64,000 nt of DNA from NCBI GenBank assembly GCA_009694365.1, contig SHVE01000002.1, positions 1 through 64,000 of the forward strand, read 5' to 3'. The position numbers and the translations under genes are program-made. Below the pieces are notes generated by a model. It saw nothing but the letters and a program-made list of their open reading frames with translations. It was not told where the DNA came from and did no database searches. This document shows, in pieces, positions 26,300-35,095 of the stretch (its first letter is position 1; every line of letters begins with the position of its first letter). The stretch is from Thermoleophilia bacterium (GTDB taxonomy: Bacteria > Actinomycetota > Thermoleophilia > Miltoncostaeales > Miltoncostaeaceae).

Positions 26300-26653
26300 G
26301 AGCGCCCGCCCCATATCCACCTCCCCCGGCACCCCCACCTCGTGCCGCCACTGCTGCGGCATCAGCGGCGCGGCCACCACCGCCTGGGCCACCCTCACCG
26401 CCGCCAAGTACGCGACCGGAGGATCGACCTGCTTGGCGCCCGAGGCGGCGACGGCAGTGGACGCCTGCACGACCGAGATTGAGTCCGGCGCATCCGCAAG
26501 GATCGAGGCGATCAAGGCCGCCTGCCGCTGCCCCCGGACGCCGGTAGGGCACCGTCTCTCGTGCCCCGGCCCCGGGGAGCACCGTCGTCGTGCGCGCAGC
26601 GAGCGACCACAGGGCGGGGCGGCTTCGCATCGACGAGGTCTCCCGACCGACCG

Positions 26654-26683
26654 CGAGGGCGAGGGCGAGGGCGAGGGCGATTG
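26654..26683 (+). repeat. GAGGGC hexanucleotide tandem repeat
   Basis: About five uninterrupted GAGGGC units in non-coding DNA. Slippage-prone and a possible length polymorphism. Confidence 0.8.
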
Positions 26684-26731
26684 TCATCCGCACGCGTGCA
26701 TGCCGAGCCGCCCGAGGAATCGTGGAGACTC

Positions 26732-26808
26732 AGTGTCCGACACCGATTCCTGCCGGATGGGCCGGATGGGCAGACGGATGATTGTTAAGTGTCAGACACC
26801 GATTCCTG
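26732..26808 (+). repeat. Pair of AGTGTCxGACACCGATTCCTG elements, 56 bases apart
   Basis: Copies at 26732-26752 (central C) and 26788-26808 (central A) differ at one base of 21. The core GTGTCAGACACC is palindromic except for the centre and recurs elsewhere in the window between genes. Confidence 0.8.
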
Positions 26809-26873
26809 ACGATTCCCCGCACTGAGCCCGGTGCGGCTCCCGGTCCCCCACGAGAGCGATGCCGCGACGACCG

Positions 26874-28010
26874 CTAGGGGATGAGGTTGCCCTTCGGAGG
26901 GTTCCTCGTGACCAACGACTTGAACACTGCGAGCGATGGCTTAGCGGCACCGGCATCGGTGAGCAGACCGCCCGGCCAGTCTCGGTTGTCCTGGAGTTGG
27001 AACCACACCACCAACGGAATCCGGCTGGTCTTGATAATGGGCAGCGTGAAGATCTGCTTCATGAATGCCGCTTGCTTGGCAGGCGTCACCATCACCGAGC
27101 GATAGGGGGTCCACGCCGTGGTGTACGACGCCTCGGTGATGTAGATCTTCTTGGCGCGTCCACCCGGCAGGGTGTTGACGGCCGCGATGACCCGATTGAG
27201 CGTGGACCACGACGGCACCGCCCTGTTCACCGTCGCGGGTGCCGACGCCGGGTAGATGTGTTGGGAGTAGTGGCTCCCCGCCTTGAGTCCGGCCGTCTTC
27301 AGATCGCTGATCCAGTCCAGTGTTCCGCGACCCGACGTGTCGGACTTGCCCTTGGGGCCCGTGACGCCCGAGATGACTACAGCCCCGGGGTTGACCGCCT
27401 TGATGGCGGGAGTCGCGAGGTTGGCCATCTTCACGTATGCGGATGGGGAGACCGCCCGCCTCCCCACGTACTGGGGATAGAGATAGATCTGGAGGTTGGG
27501 CTCATTCCAGATCTCAAAGAACGTGACCTTGACCTGCCCCCACCCCGGAATGACGGTCTGGCCGTTGTAGCGAGTGGCCAGCGCCTGCATGAAGTCGGCG
27601 AAGGCCTGGGGGTTCGTCGGCGACAACGAGTTCCAGACCACACCGCGGATGCCCTGCGTACGCCCACCGGTGGCCCACGCCGGAGCGTTCCACACGGTGA
27701 CGATCGGCTGGATCCCGGCTCCGACCAAGCCGCCGAGTACCGCATCGGCCCATTCCCAGACATAGGCGGGGTCGTTCGGATCGGTCGGGGTGGTGGGTAC
27801 CGTGGGGGCGGCGGTGGCCCAGAACAGGTCGATGCGGGACACCTTCGTGCCCGTGGACTGGAGCATGGCGATTCGATCGGCCACGAGGTTCGCGGGTTGT
27901 ACGGCGAGCCGATCATCCTGCAGGCCAATGGCAGCGCCCATGCCCATAGCGGGGATGGCCGCGCCAACAACGAGCGCCACGGCGATCACTCGAGGGGCAC
28001 GGACTCTCAC
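26874..28010 (-). CDS. Secreted (beta/alpha)8 glycoside hydrolase (GH5/GH39-like)
   Basis: 378 residues. Signal peptide about 1-26 (RVIAVALVVGAAIPAMGMGAA). Barrel features: AWATGG, FFEIWNEPNLQIY with the acid/base Glu near 170, HIYPASAP, IYITEASYTT with the probable nucleophile Glu near 300, and LVVWFQLQDN. This spacing of two Glu residues is that of clan GH-A; the substrate cannot be told. GTG 28010 has GGAG upstream. Monocistronic, with a promoter at 28041-28046. Confidence 0.85.
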   Translation of the reverse strand: MRVRAPRVIAVALVVGAAIPAMGMGAAIGLQDDRLAVQPANLVADRIAMLQSTGTKVSRIDLFWATAAPTVPTTPTDPNDPAYVWEWADAVLGGLVGAGIQPIVTVWNAPAWATGGRTQGIRGVVWNSLSPTNPQAFADFMQALATRYNGQTVIPGWGQVKVTFFEIWNEPNLQIYLYPQYVGRRAVSPSAYVKMANLATPAIKAVNPGAVVISGVTGPKGKSDTSGRGTLDWISDLKTAGLKAGSHYSQHIYPASAPATVNRAVPSWSTLNRVIAAVNTLPGGRAKKIYITEASYTTAWTPYRSVMVTPAKQAAFMKQIFTLPIIKTSRIPLVVWFQLQDNRDWPGGLLTDAGAAKPSLAVFKSLVTRNPPKGNLIP

Positions 28011-28040
28011 GACGGGTCTCCGGGTTCACACACGTGACCG

Positions 28041-28046
28041 AGGCTA
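28041..28046 (-). promoter_or_regulatory. -10 box of the glycoside hydrolase gene
   Basis: TAGCCT (28046 to 28041); predicted start near 28034 leaves a leader of about 24 bases carrying GGAG. Confidence 0.5.
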
Positions 28047-28088
28047 GCAAGGCCCACCGCGCCGACAGCGAGGCCCGGGTGCGGTGGA

Positions 28089-28547
28089 TCAGCCGCCGCG
28101 GCGCTCCGCGAAGAATGCGCGCAGCAGTTCGGCCGATTCCGCCGCCAGTACGCCCATGTCCACCGACACACGCGTCGGCAGGCGCGGATCGCGGAAGAGA
28201 TCGAGCACACTTCCGGCGGCGCCCGACACGGGCTCGGATGCACCCACCACGACCCGCTCCGAACGGGCCTGCAGAATGGCCCCGGCACACATGGCGCAGG
28301 GTTCGAGCGTGACGTACACCGTGGCCCCGATCAGACGCCACCCGCCGAGGGCGATTGCCGCGTCCCGAATGGCGAGCACCTCGGCGTGGGCCGTCGGATC
28401 CTGCCGCAGTTCGCGCTCGTTGCACGCACTCGCGATGACCCGGCCATCCTTCACCACAACACACCCCACCGGAACATCACCGTGCGCGGGTGCCCTCCGG
28501 GCCTCATCCAGCGCCCGGCGCATCCAGCGCTCGTCATCGGGCCTCAC
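28089..28547 (-). CDS. tadA: tRNA-specific adenosine deaminase
   Basis: Converts A34 to inosine in tRNA-Arg(ACG). 152 residues with the zinc deaminase motif H54-A-E56 and PCAMC (C84, C87). GTG 28547 overlaps the stop of the upstream lipoprotein gene (GTGA), so it ends the exporter operon. Other zinc deaminases (guanine or cytosine) are shorter on the RNA-binding C-terminal helix present here. Confidence 0.92.
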   Translation of the reverse strand: MRPDDERWMRRALDEARRAPAHGDVPVGCVVVKDGRVIASACNERELRQDPTAHAEVLAIRDAAIALGGWRLIGATVYVTLEPCAMCAGAILQARSERVVVGASEPVSGAAGSVLDLFRDPRLPTRVSVDMGVLAAESAELLRAFFAERRGG

Positions 28548-29455
28548 GGACCCACCCTCCCCGCCGCGCGTACGGGCATACCCCGTCCGTCGAAGGCAAC
28601 CGCATACCGGAGCGCCAGCACCGCCGGGTCGCGCGCGATGGTGTCGGCGGCGGCGCGGGCGGCGGGCATGTCCAGCCCAACAACGGCGAGGAGCGCGCCG
28701 TCCGACGGGCGGAGCCCGACCGGCACGAGCACCGCCACCGCCCGTGCACCAACCTCGGCGACCGGGGCGCCACCGCCGGGGGGCATGAGCACCACCGATC
28801 CACCCGAAATACCACCGGGCAGGCCGCGGGCACCGGGGTTACCGGCGATGGCCCGCCAGGCGGCATCACGAGCCGACAGCGAAACGTCGGTGCCGACCCG
28901 TGCGCGGAAGTCGGCGGCACCGGTGGTCAGACGGGCACCGGCCTCTCGAAGCGCTACGGTGAGCGGTGGGTCGGCCGCCACGACCGGATCGGTGCCGCCC
29001 GCGGCTCCGTGCACAAACGGTTCGGGCCACACGCCTACCACGCCGCGCACGCTCATCATCCCCGACCACGCCCGGTGGTCCCACCAGACCACATCACCGT
29101 CGTCGAGGACCACCTCGGCCGCCCCCACCGGCGATTCGATCCCGTTCGTGAAGAAGAACCAATCGGTACGCGGTGACGAGGTAGACGCGCGGCCGAGCAT
29201 CGCCGCAACGAACCCGCCGCCGTAGGCGGTCTCCACGGGAGTGACATCGCGCAGATCGTCGAGCACGCTCTGCGCCGGTGCGACGCGCTCGTCGAGCAGC
29301 ATCTCCGCACCGTGATCCGCGGTCACCACAACGCGCGCGGCCGGTTGCCCGTCGGCGGGTCCGGTGGCCTCCGAGCGACGTGAGCATCCCGTGCCAATGA
29401 CGACCAGCGCCGCGAGGGCCACGGCCACACCGGCAACTCCGCGCGGCCTACTCAT
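28544..29455 (-). CDS. Lipoprotein with DUF4430-like domain
   Basis: 303 residues. N-terminal hydrophobic segment and a lipobox near residue 24 (VVIGTGCS). Residues about 40-125 (LLDERVAPAQSVLDDL, WFFFTNGIESPVGAAEVVLDDGDVVWWD) fit the DUF4430 or transcobalamin-C fold. The rest is Ala/Gly/Val-rich and unrecognised. It overlaps the end of the permease gene by eight bases and tadA by four, so it is part of the ABC exporter operon and may be its extracytoplasmic partner (inference). Confidence 0.78.
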   Translation of the reverse strand: MSRPRGVAGVAVALAALVVIGTGCSRRSEATGPADGQPAARVVVTADHGAEMLLDERVAPAQSVLDDLRDVTPVETAYGGGFVAAMLGRASTSSPRTDWFFFTNGIESPVGAAEVVLDDGDVVWWDHRAWSGMMSVRGVVGVWPEPFVHGAAGGTDPVVAADPPLTVALREAGARLTTGAADFRARVGTDVSLSARDAAWRAIAGNPGARGLPGGISGGSVVLMPPGGGAPVAEVGARAVAVLVPVGLRPSDGALLAVVGLDMPAARAAADTIARDPAVLALRYAVAFDGRGMPVRAAGRVGP

Positions 29456-31997
29456 AGTGCAGGGCATCGAGTGGATTGAGCCTCGACGCACGACGTGCCG
29501 GCAGGACCGCTGCAACGACGCCCGCAACGATCGCCACCACGAGGAAGATGGCCAACTGCGTCCACGGAATGCGGAACACGATGCCCTGGTCCTTGAGGCC
29601 CAAGCTGAACACCCACGCGAGGAGTACACCCACCACAATTCCGATGACCCCGCCGATACCCGATGTGATGGTGGCCTCGTACCGCACCATGCGCCGCAAC
29701 TGCGATCGCGTGAGCCCGATGGCCCGCAGCATGCCGATCTCACGGGTGCGCTCGGTGATGGAGAGCACCAAGGTGTTGACGATACCGAACAGCGAGATGA
29801 CCACGCTCATCGCGAGCAGGACGTAGAGTAGGTAGAGGACGGAGTCGACCCGGGTACCGATCTCGTCGCGGTAGTCCGCGTTGGTGCGTACCTCCGCCAC
29901 CGGGTAGGGCGTGAGCGCCTTCGTGACGGCGTCCTTCACCACGGTCGGATCGGCCCCCGGATCCACGGTTGCGATGAGAAAGACGGGGTCGCGGGAGGTG
30001 AACACGTCCCGGAAGGCGGTGTCCGACACGATGAACCCCCACGTGAACAGCAGCGGATCGCGGTAAATCCCCGTGACGCGGAAGGTTCCGGATGTGCCGG
30101 TCGCACTCCGAACCGTGAGTGACGATCCCACCGCGAGGCCTGCCCCGTGCGCGAACTCCTCCTCCACCACCGCCGACCGCGGCCCGAGACCCGCGATCCG
30201 GGATGAGGATCCGTCCACCCAGGTGAGGGAAACCCCACGTGCGGCGGCTGCCGGGGCGACGCCGTACACGATGGCTTTGCCCGACCCGGGCACCCGCGCC
30301 TCATCGGTAAGTACCGCCACGACCGACGCCACACCCGGGGTGTTCTCCATGGCCCGGATACTGCCCTCGGGGATGGGCTGGAAGCTGCGGCCGGTGACGA
30401 TGAGGTCGCCGCGCAACGTGTTGTCGATGGCCTCGGTGAACGATGCCTTGAGCCCCTGGGCGAACACCGCCACGAACGCCACCAGCCCGATGCCGATCAT
30501 GAGGGCCGCCGCCGTGGACGCCGTGCGGGCCGGGTTGCGCGTGGCGTTACGACGTGCGAGTGCCCCGGATGCGCCGGGCAGGCGCTCGAGCGGCCACCCG
30601 ATGATCCGGGCGAGGCCCGGCACCATGTACCGGCTGAGGCCGCCGATCGCGAGGAAGACCAACAACGCGCCGAGGGCCATGACGGCCAACCGGCTGTTTG
30701 CGGGTCCACCGCTCCGGAGCGCGAGCACGATGACGAGCACACCCACGCCGGCGAGGACGCCCGCGATGACGGGCGCGAAGCGGGAGATGCGTGACCTATG
30801 GATCTCGGCGCCCTCGCGCAGTGCGACCAATGGTGACACCCGGCGTGCGCGCAGTGCGGGGATGATGGCCGCCGTCACACTCACCAGCACCCCCACGAGA
30901 AGGGCGATGAGGGCGATGTTGACACTGAGCGTGGCCCCGGCAACCGGGATGCCACCGGGCAACAAGAGGTTGAACACCCACACCAGCAGCGCGGCGAACC
31001 CGTAGCCCGCGAACAGTCCGATGACGCCGGCAACGAGCCCGATGATGAACGCCTCGCCCACCACCGACATCATGATCTGACGACGGCTGGCGCCGAGCGT
31101 ACGGAGCAACCCCAACTCGCGGAACCGTTGGGCCACGGTGATGGAGAACGTGTTGAAGATGATGAACGCGCCCACGAACAGGGCGATGACCCCGAAGGCG
31201 AGCAGCGCCGGGCGCAGGAACCGGTTGATGCCCTCGGTCACCCGCTGCGCCTGCTCCGCGGCGTCCTGCTGCCCGGTGCGTACCTCGACCGTGTCCGGCA
31301 GTTCGGCGGCCAGACGGCGGGCGAGTACGGCGGACGACACGCCGGGGTCGGCCGCGATCGCGATGGAGTTGGCGAGGCCGTCCATGTCGAACCAACGCTG
31401 CACATCATCCCGGGTGGCAATGACGATAGTGGCCCCGCCGATGGACGACACGTTGGCGTAGGTGACCACCCCCGTGAGCACCACCGGCATAACACCCCGG
31501 CGCGTCGCGATGCCCAGATGGTCCCCTAGGACAAGCCCCTCCGACTGCGCGAGGGCCTCGTTGACCGCCACCTCGCCGTCCTGCCGCGGGTAGCGCCCCT
31601 CCGTGAGATCGGTGGCTTGGAGGGGCGGGGGCTGCAGGGACAACACAAACGACGGCGCCCCCGTGGACTGCACGTAGGTCCCGTTGACCACGGGCGACCC
31701 GAGGGCGGCGACCTCGGGGGATGCCGCCGCGACCCCGTCGATGGCGGCAATCCGGCTCGCGAGCGATGCGGGAAGCGTGGGGAGCGTGCCGTGCCGGACA
31801 TCGAAGTCGGTCCGGGGGGTCACCCGGACGTCCACTCCCTGGTTGACCTGCGTGAAGATCTCGTCGAACGCCCGGGTTATCTGACTCGAGATCACGAGAG
31901 TGCCCGTAATCATCGCCACGCCCAACACGATCGCGATCGCGGTAAGCGCCGCCCGCAGCTTCCGCTGGCGCAGCCCGGCGAGAAGGAGGCGGATCAC
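29448..31997 (-). CDS. MacB/FtsX-type ABC transporter permease, two FtsX domains
   Basis: 849 residues. One N-terminal transmembrane helix (ALTAIAIVLGVAMITGTLV), a large extracytoplasmic MacB-like domain (about 40-240), three helices to about 390, a second extracytoplasmic domain and a C-terminal FtsX block of three helices (about 720-845). Duplicated FtsX architecture is typical of lipoprotein, peptide or antibiotic exporters in Gram-positive bacteria. Stop and start overlap on both sides with ATPase and lipoprotein genes. Confidence 0.9.
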   Translation of the reverse strand: MIRLLLAGLRQRKLRAALTAIAIVLGVAMITGTLVISSQITRAFDEIFTQVNQGVDVRVTPRTDFDVRHGTLPTLPASLASRIAAIDGVAAASPEVAALGSPVVNGTYVQSTGAPSFVLSLQPPPLQATDLTEGRYPRQDGEVAVNEALAQSEGLVLGDHLGIATRRGVMPVVLTGVVTYANVSSIGGATIVIATRDDVQRWFDMDGLANSIAIAADPGVSSAVLARRLAAELPDTVEVRTGQQDAAEQAQRVTEGINRFLRPALLAFGVIALFVGAFIIFNTFSITVAQRFRELGLLRTLGASRRQIMMSVVGEAFIIGLVAGVIGLFAGYGFAALLVWVFNLLLPGGIPVAGATLSVNIALIALLVGVLVSVTAAIIPALRARRVSPLVALREGAEIHRSRISRFAPVIAGVLAGVGVLVIVLALRSGGPANSRLAVMALGALLVFLAIGGLSRYMVPGLARIIGWPLERLPGASGALARRNATRNPARTASTAAALMIGIGLVAFVAVFAQGLKASFTEAIDNTLRGDLIVTGRSFQPIPEGSIRAMENTPGVASVVAVLTDEARVPGSGKAIVYGVAPAAAARGVSLTWVDGSSSRIAGLGPRSAVVEEEFAHGAGLAVGSSLTVRSATGTSGTFRVTGIYRDPLLFTWGFIVSDTAFRDVFTSRDPVFLIATVDPGADPTVVKDAVTKALTPYPVAEVRTNADYRDEIGTRVDSVLYLLYVLLAMSVVISLFGIVNTLVLSITERTREIGMLRAIGLTRSQLRRMVRYEATITSGIGGVIGIVVGVLLAWVFSLGLKDQGIVFRIPWTQLAIFLVVAIVAGVVAAVLPARRASRLNPLDALHYE

Positions 31998-32743
31998 GCC
32001 GTGTCGAGCGTGCGCACAGCGTCGTAGATCTCGTCGGCGGTCATGCCCGCCCGGTCCATAACGACGACTCCGTCGGAGAGCAGCACCACGCGATCGGCGA
32101 TCGTGGCCGCGCGCGGGTCGTGGGTGACCATCACCACGGTGCGTCCCCCCTCATCCACGGCGCGCCGAAGGAGGTACAGAATCTCGGTGCCACTGACGGA
32201 GTCGAGATTTCCCGTGGGCTCGTCGGCGAAGATGACGGTGGGATTGGCCACCAGCGCACGGGCGATGGCGACACGCTGTTGCTGGCCACCCGAGAGTTCG
32301 GCCGGTCGGTGGGTTCTGCGATCCGTGAGGCCGACCTCGGCGAGCACCTCGGCCACGCGATCATCACTGTCGCGCACACCGGCGATACGCAGCGGAAGCG
32401 CCACGTTCTCCTCCGCCGTCAGCATGGGCAGCAGGTTGAACGACTGAAAGACAAAGCCGATCGCCGTGCGGCGGAGCACCGTCAGCTCCTTGTCGGACAG
32501 CGCGGCCAGCGCCATGCCTCCGAGGACGACCTCGCCCGAGGTCGGGCGATCAAGCCCGGCGAGGCAGTGGAGAAGCGTGGACTTGCCGGATCCCGACGGG
32601 CCCATGACCGCGGCGAACTGCCCACTGGGGAACTCCACAGTGACGTCGCGCAGCGCATCGATCGCGGCCTCACCGTCGCCATATCGGCGGCCTAGGCCGT
32701 CTGCCCGCACCGCCGCCGTTCCCACGCTGCTCGCCGTTGTCAT
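31994..32743 (-). CDS. ABC transporter ATPase, LolD/MacB family
   Basis: 249 residues from ATG 32743, which has GGGGAGGA upstream. Walker A GPSGSGKST near 48-56, signature LSGGQQQR, Walker B VIFADEPTGNLDS and H-loop THD. LolD/MacB-specific DEPTGNLDS supports pairing with the FtsX permease, with which it overlaps by four bases (ATGA-type). Confidence 0.93.
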   Translation of the reverse strand: MTTASSVGTAAVRADGLGRRYGDGEAAIDALRDVTVEFPSGQFAAVMGPSGSGKSTLLHCLAGLDRPTSGEVVLGGMALAALSDKELTVLRRTAIGFVFQSFNLLPMLTAEENVALPLRIAGVRDSDDRVAEVLAEVGLTDRRTHRPAELSGGQQQRVAIARALVANPTVIFADEPTGNLDSVSGTEILYLLRRAVDEGGRTVVMVTHDPRAATIADRVVLLSDGVVVMDRAGMTADEIYDAVRTLDTA

Positions 32744-32770
32744 CGTGTCCTCCCCGGTTGCGCGACGAGG

Positions 32771-32776
32771 ATCGTA
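32771..32776 (-). promoter_or_regulatory. -10 box of the MacB/FtsX exporter operon
   Basis: TACGAT (32776 to 32771); predicted start near 32764, leader about 20 bases with Shine-Dalgarno. Confidence 0.5.
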
Positions 32777-32850
32777 CCGCCTCCCCGTGCGTTGTTTGGG
32801 CAATGGCCATTGCCGTTACAGTGACGAGGCGCTACCGTCCTCCGGACGTT

Positions 32851-33933
32851 ATGGAGACCCTTCCGCCCCACGTGGAGATGTGCCCGGCCGTACCGGGCCG
32901 TGGCGATCCCCGGGGCGCGGCCCTCACGGTACGCGGCGTGGAGAGGGTGCTCGGCGGTAAGTCGATCCTGCGTGGCATTGATTTGGACATGCCAGCCGGC
33001 ACCGTGCTGGCCCTGCTCGGCCCCTCGGGCTGCGGCAAGACGACCCTGCTGCGCTGCATCGCCGGACTCGACCGCCCCGACGCCGGGGAGATCCGGGTGG
33101 GCGACACTGTGGCGTCGTCGAACGGCACCTTCATCTCCCCGGAGAAGAGGCGCATCGGCATGGTGTTCCAGGAGGCGGCGCTCTTCCCCAATCGCACCGT
33201 CGGAGGCAACGTGGGATACGGCCTCCCGCGATCCGAGCGCAAGGGTCCCCGGATGGGGCGTGCCCTCGCCCTCGTGGGGCTCACCGGTACAGCGGAACGA
33301 ATGCCGTCCACTCTGTCCGGCGGCCAGCAGCAGCGTGTGTCGCTGGCCCGCGCCCTTGCCGTGGAGCCTTCGCTCATCCTTCTCGACGAACCGTTCTCCG
33401 CCCTCGACGCGCCGTTGCGTGCCGAACTCCGCAGCGAGGTGCGACGCCTCCTGGCCGCGGCGGGGGCCACGGCAGTGTTCGTGACCCACGACCAGGAAGA
33501 GGCGTTTCTCATCGGAGATCAGGTGGCGCTCATGCTGGAGGGGCGCATCGCCCAAGTGGGGAGTCCCGCCGACCTGTACGAGCGCCCCGCGAGCCGTGCC
33601 GTCGCCACGTTCGTGGGCGACGCCAACCTGTTGCCGGCGCAGGCCGAGGGACTGGTGGCCCACACCCCGGTGGGCCCCGTGCCGCTCGCGCGTCCCGCGC
33701 ACGGCCGAGTGGAGGTCGTCATCCGTCCGGAGTGCATTGCCGCACACCCCGGTAGGGATTCGGTGGTCGAGCGGATCGAGTATTACGGCCACGACGCCGT
33801 GATTGTGACCAGCAGTCGCGGGTGCCCGGTACGGTGTCGCGTGATGGGACGTCCGGACGTCAACGAGGGCGACCGGGTCGATCTCGCATACGTGGGCGAA
33901 CCCAGCGTGGCGTTCGCGGTCGCGTCCGCATAG
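32851..33933 (+). CDS. fbpC: Ferric-iron ABC transporter ATPase
   Basis: 360 residues from ATG 32851. Walker A GPSGCGKTT, signature TLSGGQQQR, Walker B LILLDEPFSALDAP, H-loop VTHDQEE, then a TOBE-like C-terminal domain (about 265-355). The CUT1-like layout and the neighbouring substrate-binding protein and double permease place it in the FbpABC/Fut iron family; thiamine or molybdate are less likely. A TACCGT box at 32833-32838 lies 12 bases upstream of the ATG. Confidence 0.85.
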   Translation: METLPPHVEMCPAVPGRGDPRGAALTVRGVERVLGGKSILRGIDLDMPAGTVLALLGPSGCGKTTLLRCIAGLDRPDAGEIRVGDTVASSNGTFISPEKRRIGMVFQEAALFPNRTVGGNVGYGLPRSERKGPRMGRALALVGLTGTAERMPSTLSGGQQQRVSLARALAVEPSLILLDEPFSALDAPLRAELRSEVRRLLAAAGATAVFVTHDQEEAFLIGDQVALMLEGRIAQVGSPADLYERPASRAVATFVGDANLLPAQAEGLVAHTPVGPVPLARPAHGRVEVVIRPECIAAHPGRDSVVERIEYYGHDAVIVTSSRGCPVRCRVMGRPDVNEGDRVDLAYVGEPSVAFAVASA

Positions 33934-33979
33934 ACCACCCCGGTCGTTGGGGGTCACCGCGTCGCGACACACCGATCAC

Positions 33980-34007
33980 TTTTTGTCTAATGCTCATGAC
34001 CTATAGA
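33980..34007 (+). promoter_or_regulatory. Candidate promoter of fbpAB
   Basis: TTTTTG (33980-33985), a 16-base spacer and TATAGA (34002-34007) in an unusually AT-rich patch before fbpA. No good DtxR/IdeR palindrome is visible. Confidence 0.4.
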
Positions 34008-34045
34008 GTTGCCACCCACAAGGACGTAACTCACCAAGGAGACCT

Positions 34046-35095
34046 ATGAGTTTCCGGATTCGCGCCGCCATCGGCGCCATCATTATCTCGCTGGCCGCAG
34101 TCGTGGCCCTATCCGCCTGTGGCGGGTCGGGCACCCCCGCAGCGACAACGGCCGCTGGTGGCACCGACGACGCCCTCGTGGTGTACTCGGGGCGCGAAGA
34201 GGAGTACATGGCGGCCGTCTTCGCCGCGTTCGAGAAGAAGACCGGAACCACGCTGGACATCCGCTACGGCGACTCCGCCGACCTCGCCCTACTCATCGGT
34301 GAGGAAGGTGACAACACCCGCGCCGAGGCATTCATCGCTCAGAGCCCTAGTTCACAGGCCTACCTCAGCGGGGCGGACCGCCTGAGCACCCTCCCGGAGA
34401 CGACCCTCGACCGCGTGCCCGCCAACCTCCGGTCGGTGGATGGACGCTGGGTGGGCATCGCGGGACGCCAGCGGATCCTCGCCTACAACACCGATCTGGT
34501 GACACCGGACGACCTTCCGGCGTCCGTTCTCGACCTGACGACGCCGCCGTTCACGGACAAGGTGGGGGTGGCGCCATCGAATGCCTCATTCCAGGACTTC
34601 ATCGCCGCGATGAACCAGCTCGTGGGCACCGAGGTGACCAACTCCTGGCTAGCGGGCATGACGGCGAACGGGACGAAGGCCTACGCCAAGAACGGCGCCA
34701 TCGCCGATGCCGTTGTCCGCGGCGAGATCCCCTTCGGGCTCATCAACCACTACTACATCCACGAGATTCTTGAGGCGGACCCGACGGCGCCGATCGCGGC
34801 GTACCGGTTCCCCGGTACCGACCCGGGAAGCGTCTTCCTCGTCGCCACCGCATCGATCCCGACAGCGGCCCACGGGAACCCCTCCGCCATTGCACTGATC
34901 GACTTCCTGCTGTCCGATGAGGGCCAGGCGTTGATCGTGGCCGGAGAGGGCGAGTACCCGACGGTCCCGGGGATCTCCCTGCCGGAGGACACGCCGTCAC
35001 TCACGGAGTCCGACTACCCGTCATACGACCTCACCGGTTCGATCGACCTGAAGGCCATCGCCAAGCAGATCCGGGAGAGTGGCCTCGCGGGATAG
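34046..35095 (+). CDS. fbpA: Iron ABC transporter substrate-binding lipoprotein
   Basis: 349 residues, start ATG 34046 with AAGGAGA. Lipobox VALSAC near residue 25. The type-II periplasmic-binding fold begins LVVYSGREEEYMAAVFAAFEKKTG, characteristic of FbpA/FutA; the later NHYYIHE segment corresponds to the Tyr pair that coordinates iron. It lies 112 bases after fbpC and overlaps fbpB, giving an unusual C-A-B order. Confidence 0.88.
   Translation: MSFRIRAAIGAIIISLAAVVALSACGGSGTPAATTAAGGTDDALVVYSGREEEYMAAVFAAFEKKTGTTLDIRYGDSADLALLIGEEGDNTRAEAFIAQSPSSQAYLSGADRLSTLPETTLDRVPANLRSVDGRWVGIAGRQRILAYNTDLVTPDDLPASVLDLTTPPFTDKVGVAPSNASFQDFIAAMNQLVGTEVTNSWLAGMTANGTKAYAKNGAIADAVVRGEIPFGLINHYYIHEILEADPTAPIAAYRFPGTDPGSVFLVATASIPTAAHGNPSAIALIDFLLSDEGQALIVAGEGEYPTVPGISLPEDTPSLTESDYPSYDLTGSIDLKAIAKQIRESGLAG

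Larger units (their letters stand above)
26288..26873. other. 586-base low-coding region with simple repeats
   Basis: Between the amidotransferase start and the glycoside hydrolase stop, both minus strand. It contains a GAGGGC hexamer run (26654-26683) and two copies of a 21-base element at 26732 and 26788. A minus-strand open frame over 26290-26515 shows a protein-like composition (ILADAPDSISVVQASTAV) but has no recognisable family and no start region, so it is at most a gene remnant. Confidence 0.55.

Noticed and set aside
26290-26515. Protein-like minus-strand extension in frame with the amidotransferase
   Set aside because: The extension has no family match and runs through a -10 box placed exactly before ATG 26287; kept only as a possible gene remnant.
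26433-26825. Frame with a GEGEGEGEGD stretch
   Set aside because: The stretch comes from a GAGGGC simple repeat; the rest has no coding character.
33961-34045. DtxR/IdeR iron box before fbpA
   Set aside because: The region is AT-rich and suits an iron-regulated promoter, but no adequate 19-base palindrome of the TTAGGTTAGGCTAACCTAA kind is present.
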